From Caulobacteraceae bacterium PMMR1 (lineage in GTDB: Bacteria > Pseudomonadota > Alphaproteobacteria > Caulobacterales > Caulobacteraceae): a stretch of DNA of 64,000 bases. Below, one piece after another: positions 46,879 to 58,933 of this stretch (the stretch's first letter is position 1; each line of letters opens with the position of its first letter). The position numbers were made by a program, and so were the translations under genes. The stretch covers positions 744,001-808,000 of the forward strand of contig JPOM01000001.1 of assembly GCA_000733915.1 (NCBI GenBank). The letters are read 5' to 3'. The notes beneath the pieces are model-generated. The model had not been told where the DNA came from. It saw only the letters and a program-made list of their open reading frames with translations, and searched no databases.

Positions 46879-49848
46879 ATGGCGGACGACGCAGGCGTTC
46901 AGGATCGGACCTCGATCAACCAGATCCTGGCCCAGACCTCCTTCCTCTATGGCGGCAACGCCGGCTTCGTAGAGGAGCTCTACGCGCGCTTCGCCGAGAG
47001 CCCCTCGTCAGTGGAGCCCTCCTGGCGCGCCTTCTTCGAGAGCCTGCGCGAGGCCAAGGTCGACATCGCCCGCGCCGCGGCCGAGCCCGCCTGGACCAGG
47101 CCGCCGCCTCCCGCGCCGCGCCCGGACTGGCTCTCCGCCCTCGACGGCATGTGGCCGGCGGTGGAAGCCAAGCTCGCCAAGGCCATCGAGCAGAAGGCGC
47201 CGGTGGCCACCCCGGACCAGATCCGCGCCGCCACCCTGGATTCGGTGCGCGCCATCATGATGATCCGGGCCTATCGGGCGCGCGGCCACCTGCAGGCCAA
47301 CCTCGACCCGCTCGGCCTGGAGCCCAGGGTCGAGAGCCCCGAGCTCGACCCGGCCTCCTACGGCTTCGCCGCGTCCGACTACGACCGGCCGATCTTCCTC
47401 GACTATGTGCTGGGGCTCGAGACCGCCACCGTGCGCGAGATCCTGGCGATCCTGCGGCGCACCTACTGCGGCAACGTGGGGGTGCAGTACACCCACATCT
47501 CCGATCCCGCCGAGAAGGCCTGGCTGCAGGAGCGGATCGAGGGCAAGGACAAGGAGATCCAGTTCACGCCCGAGGGCAAAAAGGCGATCCTGAACAAGCT
47601 GATCGAGGCCGAATGCTTCGAGCGCTTCCTGCATCGCCGCTTTCCGGGCACCAAGCGCTTCGGGCTGGACGGCGCGGAGGCTATGGTCCCGGCGCTGGAG
47701 CAGATCATCAAGCGCGGCGGGGCGCTGGGCGTGGATGAGATCGTCATCGGCATGGCGCACCGGGGCCGCCTGAATGTGCTCGCCGCGGTCATGGGCAAGC
47801 CTTACAAGATCATCTTCCACGAGTTCCAGGGCGGCTCGAGCCTGCCCTCCGACATCGAGGGCTCGGGCGACGTCAAGTATCACCTGGGCGCAAGTTCGGA
47901 CCGCGAGTTCGACGGCAACCGGGTGCATCTGTCGCTGACCGCCAACCCCAGCCACCTGGAGATCGTGAACCCGGTGGTGCTGGGCAAGGCGCGGGCCAAG
48001 CAGGCCTTCGACCTCGCAGCCGACCCGACCGCCGGACGCGGCAAGGTGATGCCGCTTCTGCTGCACGGCGACGCTGCCTTCGCCGGACAGGGCGTTGTGG
48101 CCGAGTGCTTCGCCCTCATGGGCCTGAAGGGCTATCGCACCGGCGGCACCGTCCACTTCATCGTCAACAACCAGATCGGCTTCACCACCAGCCCGCGCAA
48201 TTCGCGCTCCACGCCCTACCCGTCGGACGTGGCCCTGATGGTCCAGGCGCCGATCTTCCACTGCAACGGGGATGATCCCGAGGCGGTGGTCTATTGCGCC
48301 AAGGTCGCCACCGAATACCGCCAGCAGTTCGGCAAGGACGTGGTCATCGACATGTTCTGCTACCGGCGCTTCGGCCACAACGAGGGCGACGACCCGACCA
48401 TGACCCAGCCGGTCATGTACGCGAAGATCAAGGACCATCCCTCGACGCGCGAGCTCTACGCCGCGCGCCTGGTGAAGGAGGGGGTGGTCAGCGCCGCGGA
48501 GGTGGAGGCGGCTGTCGATGCGGCCATGGCCCTCCTCGATCGCGAGTTCGACGCGGGCAAGGCCTATCACGCCGACAAGGCGGATTGGCTGGACGGCCGG
48601 TGGTCGGGCCTGCGCACGCCGCCCGGCGGGGACGAGCGTCGGGGCGACACCGCCGTGCCGATGCAGAAGCTGCGCGACCTGGGGCTCAGGATGACCACGC
48701 TCCCGAGCAGCGTGGAGGTGCACAAGACGGTCGCGCGCGTCATCGAGGGCCGCCGCCAGGCCATCGAGTCCGGCGCAGGGCTCGACTGGGGCACGGCGGA
48801 GCACCTGGCCTTCGCCACCCTGCTGGACGAGGGCTTCCCGGTGCGCCTGTCCGGCCAGGACAGCGTGCGCGGCACCTTCGTGCAGCGCCACTCCGCCATC
48901 GTCGATCAGCGCACCGAGGACCGCTACATCCCGCTGAACAACCTGCGTCCCGGCCAGGCGCAGTACGAGGTGATCGACAGCTCCCTGTCGGAAGAGGCGG
49001 TGCTGGGCTTCGAGTACGGCTATTCGCTGGCCGATCCGAACACCCTCACCTTGTGGGAAGCGCAGTTCGGCGACTTCGCCAACGGCGCCCAGGTGGTGGT
49101 GGACCAGTTCATCTCCTCGGGCGAGCGCAAGTGGCTGCGCATGTCAGGTCTGGTGATGCTGTTGCCGCACGGCTACGAGGGCCAGGGGCCTGAGCACTCC
49201 TCCGCCCGGCTGGAGCGCTATCTGCAGCTCTGCGCGGAAGACAACATGCAGGTCGTGAACTGCACCACGCCCGCCAACTACTTCCACGTGCTGCGGCGTC
49301 AGCTGCACCGCGCCTTCCGCAAGCCCCTAATCGTGATGACGCCCAAGAGCCTGCTCCGTCACAAGCGGGCGGTCTCCAAGCTCTCCGACATGGCCGAGGG
49401 CTCGAGCTTCCACCGCGTGCTCCTGGACGACGCGGGCCGCAACCCGGAGATCACGCCCCTAGCGCTGAAGCCGGACGCGCAGATCCGCAAGGTCATCCTC
49501 TGCTCGGGCAAGGTCTACTACGACCTGCTGGACGCCCGCGAGAAGGCGAACGCCAGCGACATCTACATCCTGCGGCTTGAGCAGTTCTATCCCTGGCCGA
49601 TGCAGTCGCTGCGCAAGGAGCTGTCGCGCTTCCCCAGCGCGGAGATCGTCTGGTGCCAGGAGGAGCCCAAGAACATGGGCGGCTGGACCTTTGTGGACGC
49701 ATGGCTCGAGCAGACGCTGGAGCGCACGGACGTGAAGGCCAAGCGCGCCCGCTACGTCGGCCGCCCCGCCTCGGCCTCCACCGCCGCGGGCTTGATGAGC
49801 CGGCACCTGAAAGAACTCGAGACCTTCCTCGGCGAGGCCATGGCCTGA
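46879..49848 (+). CDS. sucA: 2-oxoglutarate dehydrogenase E1 component
   Basis: SucA is the thiamine-diphosphate decarboxylase of the 2-oxoglutarate dehydrogenase complex. The 989-residue protein has the N-terminal E2-binding tail (SFLYGGNAGFVEELYARF), GMAHRGRLNVLAAVMGKP, LSLTANPSHLEIVNPVVLGK, and the ThDP-binding region GDAAFAGQGVVAECFAL with VNNQIGFTT. The C-terminal transketolase-type half ends with VWCQEEPKNMGGW. sucB follows after 54 nt. Confidence 0.97.
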   Translation: MADDAGVQDRTSINQILAQTSFLYGGNAGFVEELYARFAESPSSVEPSWRAFFESLREAKVDIARAAAEPAWTRPPPPAPRPDWLSALDGMWPAVEAKLAKAIEQKAPVATPDQIRAATLDSVRAIMMIRAYRARGHLQANLDPLGLEPRVESPELDPASYGFAASDYDRPIFLDYVLGLETATVREILAILRRTYCGNVGVQYTHISDPAEKAWLQERIEGKDKEIQFTPEGKKAILNKLIEAECFERFLHRRFPGTKRFGLDGAEAMVPALEQIIKRGGALGVDEIVIGMAHRGRLNVLAAVMGKPYKIIFHEFQGGSSLPSDIEGSGDVKYHLGASSDREFDGNRVHLSLTANPSHLEIVNPVVLGKARAKQAFDLAADPTAGRGKVMPLLLHGDAAFAGQGVVAECFALMGLKGYRTGGTVHFIVNNQIGFTTSPRNSRSTPYPSDVALMVQAPIFHCNGDDPEAVVYCAKVATEYRQQFGKDVVIDMFCYRRFGHNEGDDPTMTQPVMYAKIKDHPSTRELYAARLVKEGVVSAAEVEAAVDAAMALLDREFDAGKAYHADKADWLDGRWSGLRTPPGGDERRGDTAVPMQKLRDLGLRMTTLPSSVEVHKTVARVIEGRRQAIESGAGLDWGTAEHLAFATLLDEGFPVRLSGQDSVRGTFVQRHSAIVDQRTEDRYIPLNNLRPGQAQYEVIDSSLSEEAVLGFEYGYSLADPNTLTLWEAQFGDFANGAQVVVDQFISSGERKWLRMSGLVMLLPHGYEGQGPEHSSARLERYLQLCAEDNMQVVNCTTPANYFHVLRRQLHRAFRKPLIVMTPKSLLRHKRAVSKLSDMAEGSSFHRVLLDDAGRNPEITPLALKPDAQIRKVILCSGKVYYDLLDAREKANASDIYILRLEQFYPWPMQSLRKELSRFPSAEIVWCQEEPKNMGGWTFVDAWLEQTLERTDVKAKRARYVGRPASASTAAGLMSRHLKELETFLGEAMA

Positions 49849-49902
49849 CCGGGCCCGATCCCCGCCGCCACAGACCAAGACCTACGGACCTCAAGGCAGA
49901 CC

Positions 49903-51548
49903 ATGGCCGACATCCTGACCCCCGCGCTCGGCGAGAGCGTCACCGAGGCGACCATCGCCCGCTGGACCAAAAAGCCCGGGGACCCGGTGAAGAAGGACGA
50001 GGTGCTGGTCGAGCTCGACACCGACAAGGTGTCGCTCGAGGTCTCCGCCCCCGAGGACGGGGTGCTGAGCGCCATCGACGCGCCGGAAGGGGCGACAGTT
50101 ACGCCGGGCCAGCGCCTGGGCGCCGTAAACGGGGCGGGGGCCGGGAAGTCCGCTGCGCCTACGCCTGCGCCTGCGTCCGCTGCGCCTGCGCCTGCGCCCG
50201 CCGCCCCGGACGCGGCGCGCGGGAGCGCGCCCGCTGCGTCGGCCGAGGTCGCGCCCCAGCAGGGCTATGGCAGCGCGGGCGGGCTGGAGGTCACCGTGCC
50301 CGCCATGGGCGAGTCCGTCACCGAGGGCACCGTGGGCCAATGGACCAAGAAGCCGGGCGATCGCGTCGCCAAGGACGAGGTGCTGGTCGAGATCGAGACC
50401 GACAAGGTCGCCGTCGAGATCGCCTCGCCCGCCGACGGCGTTCTGACCGAAGTGGTCGCCAACCCGGGGGACACGGTCACCCCGAACCAGGTGATCGCGC
50501 GGGTGTCCGCGTCTGGCGCGCCGGCGTCCCAGGCGGTCCCGGCCGCGACCCAGGCGGCGCAGCCCGCCGGCGGCCCTGACGGAAGCTCCGCCTCAGGCGC
50601 TCAGCCCAACGCCGCCCTGCCGCTTTCGCCCTCGGTCCAGCGCATCGTGGCGGAGAACGGGCTCGATCCGTCCCGCATCCCGGCGTCGGGCAAGGACGGC
50701 CGCATCACCAAGGGCGACGCCCTGGCTGCGCTCCAGGGCCGCGCCGCGCCGCAGCCGGCGGCGCCGACCCCGCCCGCGCCCGACTACCCCGCCTTCGCCG
50801 CGCCCGCCCCGCCCCGGCGCAGGCGCCCTCCGCACCCCGCCCGCTCGCCGAGCGCGAGGAGCGTGTGCGCATGACCCGGCTTCGCCAGACCATCGCGCGC
50901 CGGCTGAAGGACGCCCAGAACACCGCCGCCATGCTCACGACCTTCAACGAGGTCGATATGAGCGCGGTCATGTCGCTGCGCAACGAATACAAGGACGTTT
51001 TCGAGAAGCGTCACGGCGTGAAGCTCGGCTTCATGAGCTTCTTCGTGAAGGCCTGTATCGCCGCCCTGAAGGAGGTCCCGGCGGTGAACGCCGAGATCGA
51101 CGGCCAGGACCTCATCTACAAGAACCACTACGACATCGGCGTCGCGGTCGGCACTGAGAAGGGTCTGGTCGTGCCCGTGGTGCGCGACGCCGACAGCCTG
51201 TCCTTCGCCGGCATCGAAAAGGCGATCGCCGCGCTCGGCAAGAAGGCCCGCGACGGTCAGCTGGCGCTGGAAGACCTGCAGGGCGGGACCTTCACCATCT
51301 CCAACGGCGGCATCTACGGCTCGCTGATGTCGACGCCGATCCTGAACGCGCCGCAGTCGGGGATCCTCGGCATGCACAAGATCCAGGAGCGGCCGGTGGC
51401 GGTGAACGGCAAGATCGAGATCCGGCCGATGATGTACCTGGCCCTGAGCTACGATCACCGCATCGTGGACGGCAAGGAGGCGGTGACCTTCCTCGTGGCC
51501 GTGAAGGACCACGTCGAAGACCCGCAGCGCCTGATCCTGGACCTCTGA
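49903..51548 (+). pseudogene. sucB: sucB: 2-oxoglutarate dehydrogenase E2 with two lipoyl domains, apparent -1 frameshift
   Basis: This is dihydrolipoamide succinyltransferase. The first frame (49903-50874) encodes two tandem lipoyl domains with lipoylated lysines Lys42 (DTDKVSLEV) and Lys168 (ETDKVAVEI), Ala/Pro linkers, and the E3/E1-binding domain [20 protein letters not shown]; it then degrades into Arg/Pro sequence and stops. The catalytic domain, from [20 protein letters not shown] to [14 protein letters not shown], is in the -1 frame and ends at 51548. The switch lies near the GCCCCGCCCC run at 50806-50815. One missing C explains it. A GTG at 50865 with GAGGAG upstream could in principle restart the second half. 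Confidence 0.85.
50155..50199 (+). repeat. Degenerate GCGCCT hexamer repeat coding for the Ala-Pro linker
   Basis: Copies of GCGCCT, ACGCCT and GCGTCC lie in tandem inside sucB and encode the flexible (Ala-Pro)n linker between the two lipoyl domains. Such linkers let the lipoyl arm swing between active sites; repeat number may vary between strains. Confidence 0.7.
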
Positions 51549-51659
51549 GCGCGGTCGGGAAGGCGCGGCTCGGCAGAGCCCGTTCCGGGCGGCGGGCCGG
51601 TCCCGCTCGCATGCGGGGGGCGGGCGTGTTAGGGTGGATCGCTCATCTGGAGCCCCGCC

Positions 51660-52076
51660 CTGACCTCGCCTGCCGCCCACCCCCAAGACGCTGACGGTCC
51701 TGCCGCCGAGGCGCGTCATCCGCCCGACGCCGACGCCCTGGAACAGCTGATCACGGCGCGCCTGGACGAGGACAAGGCTGAGGACCTCATCTCGATCGAC
51801 CTGCGCGGCAAGAGCCCGCTGGCCGACTTCATGGTCATCGCGTCGGGCCGCTCGGCGCGGCACGTCTCCGCCCTGGCCGACCGGCTGGGCCGCACCCTCA
51901 AGGACGCCGGGCTCGGCAAGGTCGCCATGGAGGGCTTGCCGCAGGCCGACTGGGTGCTGATCGACGCGGGGGACGTGATCGTGCACCTGTTCCGGCCCGA
52001 GGTCCGCGCCTTCTATCAGATCGAGAAGATCTGGTCGGTGGACGCGCCTCACCGCACCGGCAGCCGGGCGGTCTAA
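51660..52076 (+). CDS. rsfS: Ribosomal silencing factor RsfS, possible CTG start
   Basis: RsfS binds ribosomal protein L14 (uL14) and blocks subunit joining in starvation. The conserved domain begins LEQLITARLDEDKAEDLISI at 51738 and runs to IEKIWSVDAPHR. The only ATG in frame (51831) falls inside the domain. No ATG, GTG or TTG exists between the in-frame stop at 51630 and that ATG. CTG 51660 has GGAG 7 nt upstream and gives 138 residues, so I use it. rlmH follows after 8 nt, the usual pairing. Confidence 0.8.
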   Translation: MTSPAAHPQDADGPAAEARHPPDADALEQLITARLDEDKAEDLISIDLRGKSPLADFMVIASGRSARHVSALADRLGRTLKDAGLGKVAMEGLPQADWVLIDAGDVIVHLFRPEVRAFYQIEKIWSVDAPHRTGSRAV

Positions 52077-52084
52077 GGGGGCGC

Positions 52085-52552
52085 ATGCGCCTGTCGATCG
52101 TGGCGGTGGGACGGCTCGGCCGCGCGCCCGAGCAGGCGCTCGCGCTCGACTACTGCGCCCGCGCGGCCGCGACCGGCCGCGCCGTGGCGCTCACCCCCGT
52201 CGACCTGGTCGAGGTGGAGCCCAGAAAGCCCGGCAAGGCGGCGGAGGGGGCGGCGATCCTGGCCGCCGTCCAGCCTGGCGAGCGCCTGATCGCCTGCGAC
52301 GAGCGGGGCCGGGCCTGGCCCTCGCGCGCCTTCGCCGAACGGATCGCCGCCCTGCGCGATCAGGGCGAGCGCCGGCTCGTGTTCGCGGTCGGAGGCGCCG
52401 ACGGCCTTGCCCCCGAGGTCACGGAGGCCGCCGCCGAGACCCTGGCCTTCGGTCCCCAGACCTGGCCGCACGCCCTCGCCCGGGTCATGCTCGCCGAGCA
52501 GCTCTATCGCGCGACCACGCTCCTGGCCGGCTCGCCCTACCACCGCGACTGA
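52085..52552 (+). CDS. rlmH: 23S rRNA m3-pseudouridine-1915 methyltransferase
   Basis: RlmH (155 residues) is a SPOUT-class enzyme that methylates pseudouridine 1915 of 23S rRNA on 70S ribosomes. The knot region is clear: FAVGGADGLAPEV, then TWPHALARVMLAEQLYRATT. The C-terminus ends in GSPYHRD, where the family places a catalytic histidine. It pairs with rsfS upstream. Confidence 0.95.
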   Translation: MRLSIVAVGRLGRAPEQALALDYCARAAATGRAVALTPVDLVEVEPRKPGKAAEGAAILAAVQPGERLIACDERGRAWPSRAFAERIAALRDQGERRLVFAVGGADGLAPEVTEAAAETLAFGPQTWPHALARVMLAEQLYRATTLLAGSPYHRD

Positions 52553-52620
52553 GCCGCCCGCCTTACGAGGAGTTCATCCAGGTTGCGGCGTTGTAGCGCG
52601 CCGAGAGGCGCGGCGGGCGC

Positions 52621-53147
52621 GTGCGCCTGAACGTCAGCTACGACCATCTGCCGTTCACGCAGACCGAGACCATCACCAGTCCAACAGCGTCGGCGGCGCT
52701 CACGACCTCCGGCCAGGTGCAGGCAGGCAACCCGAACCTCGATCCGCAGCAGGCCTGGGTCTACGAAGCGACGCTGGATCACCGTTTCTGGCGCGACGGG
52801 GACCTCACCGTGACCCTGCGCCACTACGAGCTCAGCCAGGTGGTGGACAGGGTGCCGATCCTGACGGCGTCCGCCGGCTTCGACGCGCCCGGCAACATCG
52901 GGGCAGGCGCGAAGGACTCTGTCTTAGTGGATCTGAACCTGCCGCTCGACCGGCTGGGGGTGAAGGGCGGCCTGCTGCGGCTGACCCAGACAAGCTACAC
53001 GAGCGAGGTGACCGATCTCACCACGGGCCGCAGCCGCCGCATATCGGGCCTCCATCGAGGTCGACTGCGGCGCTCGACCACCGCGATGTGCGGGTGCAGC
53101 GCTCCAGCCCCATGCTGTACGCACAGGTCCGCCGCAGCATCGGCTGA
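52621..53147 (+). pseudogene. Remnant of a TonB-dependent outer-membrane receptor
   Basis: The frame from 52621 encodes a stretch of beta-barrel sequence typical of Caulobacterales TonB receptors: AGNPNLDPQQAWVYEATLDH, TVTLRHYELSQVVDRVPI, and LPLDRLGVKGGLLRL. After RSRRISG the match ends. A different frame then gives RVQRSSPMLYAQVRRSIG, stopping at 53147, which resembles the C-terminal strand of such receptors. The plug, most of the barrel and the piece between the two fragments are missing, so this is a decayed gene with an internal deletion. Confidence 0.75.
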
Positions 53148-53186
53148 CGCGGCGGGGCAGGGGCGCGGGGGCCAGGGGGTCGGGGT

Positions 53187-54560
53187 TCAGGCGGCCAGGG
53201 CGCCGTCGCCGATCTTCTGCACCGCCTCGGCCAGCCGCGAGACGCTGGTCATGCGAACGCCCCCGTCCGAGGCCGCGGCAGGCCCGAGCGCCTGGGCGAA
53301 GCCGAGCTTGGCGGCCTCCTTCTGGCGGGCGTCCATGCGGTTCACCGCCCGCACCTCGCCTGACAGGCTGACCTCGCCGAACACCACGCAGTCCTGCGGC
53401 AGGGGCTGATCAAGTGCGGAGGACACCAGGGCGGCCGCGGCCGCGAGGTCGGCCGCGGGCTCGGAGATGCGCAGCCCCCCCGCCACGTTCAGATAGACGT
53501 CCCGGTCGCCGAAGCCGATGCCGCAGCGCGCCTCCAGCACCGCCAGCAACATGGCGAGGCGGCCGGAGTCCCAGCCCACCACCGCGCGCCGGGGCGTGCC
53601 ATAGGCGGAGGGCGCGACCAGGGCCTGGAACTCCACCAGCACGGGGCGGGAGCCCTCGATGCCCGCGAACACCGCCGCGCCGGCGGCCCGCTCGCCGCCG
53701 TCGTTCAGGAACAGGGCGGAGGGGTTCTTCACCTCGCGCAGGCCGGCGTCGCCCATCTCGAAGACGCCGATCTCGTCGGTGGCGCCGAAGCGGTTCTTGG
53801 CCCCCCGCAGGATGCGGAACGGGTAGCCGCGCTCGCCCTCGAAGGCCAGGACGGCGTCCACCATGTGCTCCACCACGCGCGGGCCGGCGATCTGGCCGTC
53901 CTTGGTGACGTGGCCGACCAGCACCACGGCCGTGCGCCGCGCCTTGGCCAGCCGCACCAGCTCGCCCGCGCAGGCGCGCACCTGGGCCACCGAGCCCGGA
54001 CCGGCCTCCAGCTGATCACTCCAGAGGGTCTGGATGGAGTCGATGACCACCAGGTCGAAGCTCTCGCGCTTCAGCGCCTCCACGATCTCGCGAAGCGCCG
54101 TCTCCGCCGCCAGGCGCACGGGCGCGTGGCCGAGCCCCATGCGCTGGGCGCGGGCGCGCACCTGCTCCACCGCCTCTTCGCCCGACACATAGGCGACCGT
54201 GCGGCCCGCCAGCGCCGCGGCGGCGCAGACCTGCAGCAGCAGCGTCGACTTGCCCACGCCCGGGTCGCCGCCGACCAGGACGGCCGAGCCCGGCACGACG
54301 CCGCCGCCGCAGACGCGGTCGAACTCCTCGATCCCCGTCGCGATGCGCGGCGGCACGGGGGTGGCGAGGTCCATCGTCTCGAAGGCGAGCCCCGACCGCT
54401 TGCCCGGCCTGCGCGCCGGCGCGAGCGCGCCGGGCGGACGCGAGGCTGCGACCTCTTCCACGAGGGTGTTCCATGCCGCGCACGCGGAGCACTGGCCCGC
54501 CCACTTCATGTGGACCGCGCCGCAGCTCTGGCAGACATAGGTCGCCCCGTCCCGGGCCAT
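53187..54560 (-). CDS. radA: DNA repair protein RadA
   Basis: RadA is a RecA-like branch-migration helicase in recombination. The 457-residue protein has an N-terminal zinc finger (Cys10, Cys13, Cys24, Cys27), Walker A GGDPGVGKST, the RadA-specific KNRFG motif (GAKNRFGATDEIGVF), and a Lon-like C-terminal domain (EVSLSGEVRAVNRMDARQKE). It starts at ATG 54560. Both flanking regions hold decayed genes on the other strand. Confidence 0.96.
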   Translation of the reverse strand: MARDGATYVCQSCGAVHMKWAGQCSACAAWNTLVEEVAASRPPGALAPARRPGKRSGLAFETMDLATPVPPRIATGIEEFDRVCGGGVVPGSAVLVGGDPGVGKSTLLLQVCAAAALAGRTVAYVSGEEAVEQVRARAQRMGLGHAPVRLAAETALREIVEALKRESFDLVVIDSIQTLWSDQLEAGPGSVAQVRACAGELVRLAKARRTAVVLVGHVTKDGQIAGPRVVEHMVDAVLAFEGERGYPFRILRGAKNRFGATDEIGVFEMGDAGLREVKNPSALFLNDGGERAAGAAVFAGIEGSRPVLVEFQALVAPSAYGTPRRAVVGWDSGRLAMLLAVLEARCGIGFGDRDVYLNVAGGLRISEPAADLAAAAALVSSALDQPLPQDCVVFGEVSLSGEVRAVNRMDARQKEAAKLGFAQALGPAAASDGGVRMTSVSRLAEAVQKIGDGALAA

Positions 54561-54695
54561 GCGCGCCTCCTCAGCTCCAGCGGTCTAGCATGGGCTGAGT
54601 CGAAGTGAACAAAGAAAGAACAAAAGCGGCGTGCGGCCGACCGCCTCAGCGTGGCAGGGTCGAGGCCGAGTTCCTCAAAGCCTCAGCCTCTCCGC

Positions 54696-55164
54696 ATGCG
54701 TCTCCATCGCCTCCGCCGCAGCCTGGCGGCGCTCGGCCTCGCCCTGGCCGCAGCCATGGGCGCATCGGCCGCGCGCCCCGACGCCGTGCTGGTCGCCGCC
54801 GACCGGATGGTGGACGTCGCCTTGGGCAAGCTGGTGGATGCGCCTGCGGTGCTGGTCCTGGACGGTCGCATCGAAAAGGTCGGTTGAGGCCGGCTTCACG
54901 ACCGTGCGCAACGTCGGCTCGAGCCCTTTTCAACGACGTCGGCCTGAAGCAGGGCATCGAGCGGGCATGACGCCGGCCGAGGCGATCCGCGCCGCGACCC
55001 TGAATGCGGCCGAGGCGCTGGGCCGTCCCGATGACGTCGGCCAGATCAAGCCCGGTCTCTACGCCGATCTGATCGCGGTCACGGGCGATCCCCTGAACGA
55101 CGTCAGCCGGCTCCCGCACGTCGCCTTCGTCATGAAGGGCGGCGAGGTCGTGAAAGGCTTTTGA
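54696..55164 (+). pseudogene. Remnant of a secreted amidohydrolase
   Basis: ATG 54696 encodes a signal peptide (RRSLAALGLALAAAMGASA) and RPDAVLVAADRMVDVALGKL with DAPAVLVLDGRIEKVG, the normal N-terminus of an imidazolonepropionase-like amidohydrolase, then stops at 54887. In the next frames come EAGFTTVRNVGSS and FNDVGLKQGIERA. Then MTPAEAIRAATLNAAEALG runs to FVMKGGEVVKGF, the family's normal C-terminus, with stop at 55164. About 470 nt remain of a gene usually near 1.3 kb. The HxH metal site and most of the barrel are deleted. Confidence 0.8.
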
Positions 55165-55182
55165 CCCTGCGGCCCGGGCCCG

Positions 55183-58089
<2,907 letters not shown>

Positions 58090-58279
58090 GGCGCTCAAGG
58101 GCTCCAGAAGGGGACGGCCCGACTCGCGCGCCGGGCAGCTCCCTCATATGGGGCGCAAAGCGGGCCCCGCAGCAAGAACAAATCAAGAACTGTCCCGCCG
58201 CTCCGCCGCAGGCCGGCGAGCGGGAAGGCCGCCGGCTCGCGCCGACGGCCCCCTCGTCTTCGGACCTTCGAGCGCCAGC

Positions 58280-58714
58280 TCAGGCGCGGGCGCGTCGCAC
58301 GCCCTTGCCGAGACCAATCTGCTTGGCGAACTCCGAGCGGCGATTCGCATAGGCCGGCGCCACCATCGGATAGTCGGCCGGCAGGCCCCACTTCCGGCGA
58401 TATTCCTCCGGCGTCATGTTGAACTTGGAGCGCAGGTAGCGCTTCAGCATCTTCAGACGCTTGCCGTCTTCGAGACAGACGATGTAGTCGTCCTGGACGG
58501 ACTTGCCGACCGGCACGGCGGGCTTCTGCTTTTCGACCGGCGCCGATTGAGGCTCGGGCTGGCCGATGCTGCTGAGGGATCCGTGCACGGTGCGGATCAC
58601 ATCGGGGATTGCGGCCGCTGGGACCTGGTTGTTGGAAAGATACGCCGCCACGATGTCGGCGCTCAACCGAAGGAGCTCTTCCTGGCTCATCTCCGGCGAC
58701 TCACGCTCACTCAT
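58280..58714 (-). CDS. MucR/Ros-family transcriptional regulator with degenerate zinc finger
   Basis: The ATG at about 58714, behind AGAGG, gives 144 residues starting [20 protein letters not shown]. The N-terminal half resembles the oligomerising region of MucR. The C-terminal half is the Ros/MucR DNA-binding domain: [15 protein letters not shown], then [20 protein letters not shown]. Compared with the zinc-binding C-x2-C...H pattern, the second Cys is Asp and the usual His of KRHL is Tyr, so zinc may not be bound. MucR-type proteins regulate exopolysaccharide, motility or cell-cycle genes; the targets here are unknown. Confidence 0.88.
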   Translation of the reverse strand: MSERESPEMSQEELLRLSADIVAAYLSNNQVPAAAIPDVIRTVHGSLSSIGQPEPQSAPVEKQKPAVPVGKSVQDDYIVCLEDGKRLKMLKRYLRSKFNMTPEEYRRKWGLPADYPMVAPAYANRRSEFAKQIGLGKGVRRARA

Positions 58715-58933
58715 CCAAACCTCTGTTACGGAACTAGGACGCTGCAATCGCAAGGACTGCAAAGGGTCGGTTGTTCAATACGCAAAATGCGCCCAAATCA
58801 AGCCGAGCGAGACCTCGTCCTGTGAATTCTTGACGAAGCGAAGCTTGACTGTTCTTGGGGCGGCTGGCGTTGTCTGATCCGGGCGGCCCGTTTAAGAAAA
58901 GCGACTCTCCCCGCCAGTGACGGAGCGTCGCTC

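Noticed and set aside
58763-58933. A riboswitch upstream of glyA
   Set aside because: I looked for tandem aptamer-like stems and conserved glycine or SAM-type cores and found only short, unconvincing hairpins.
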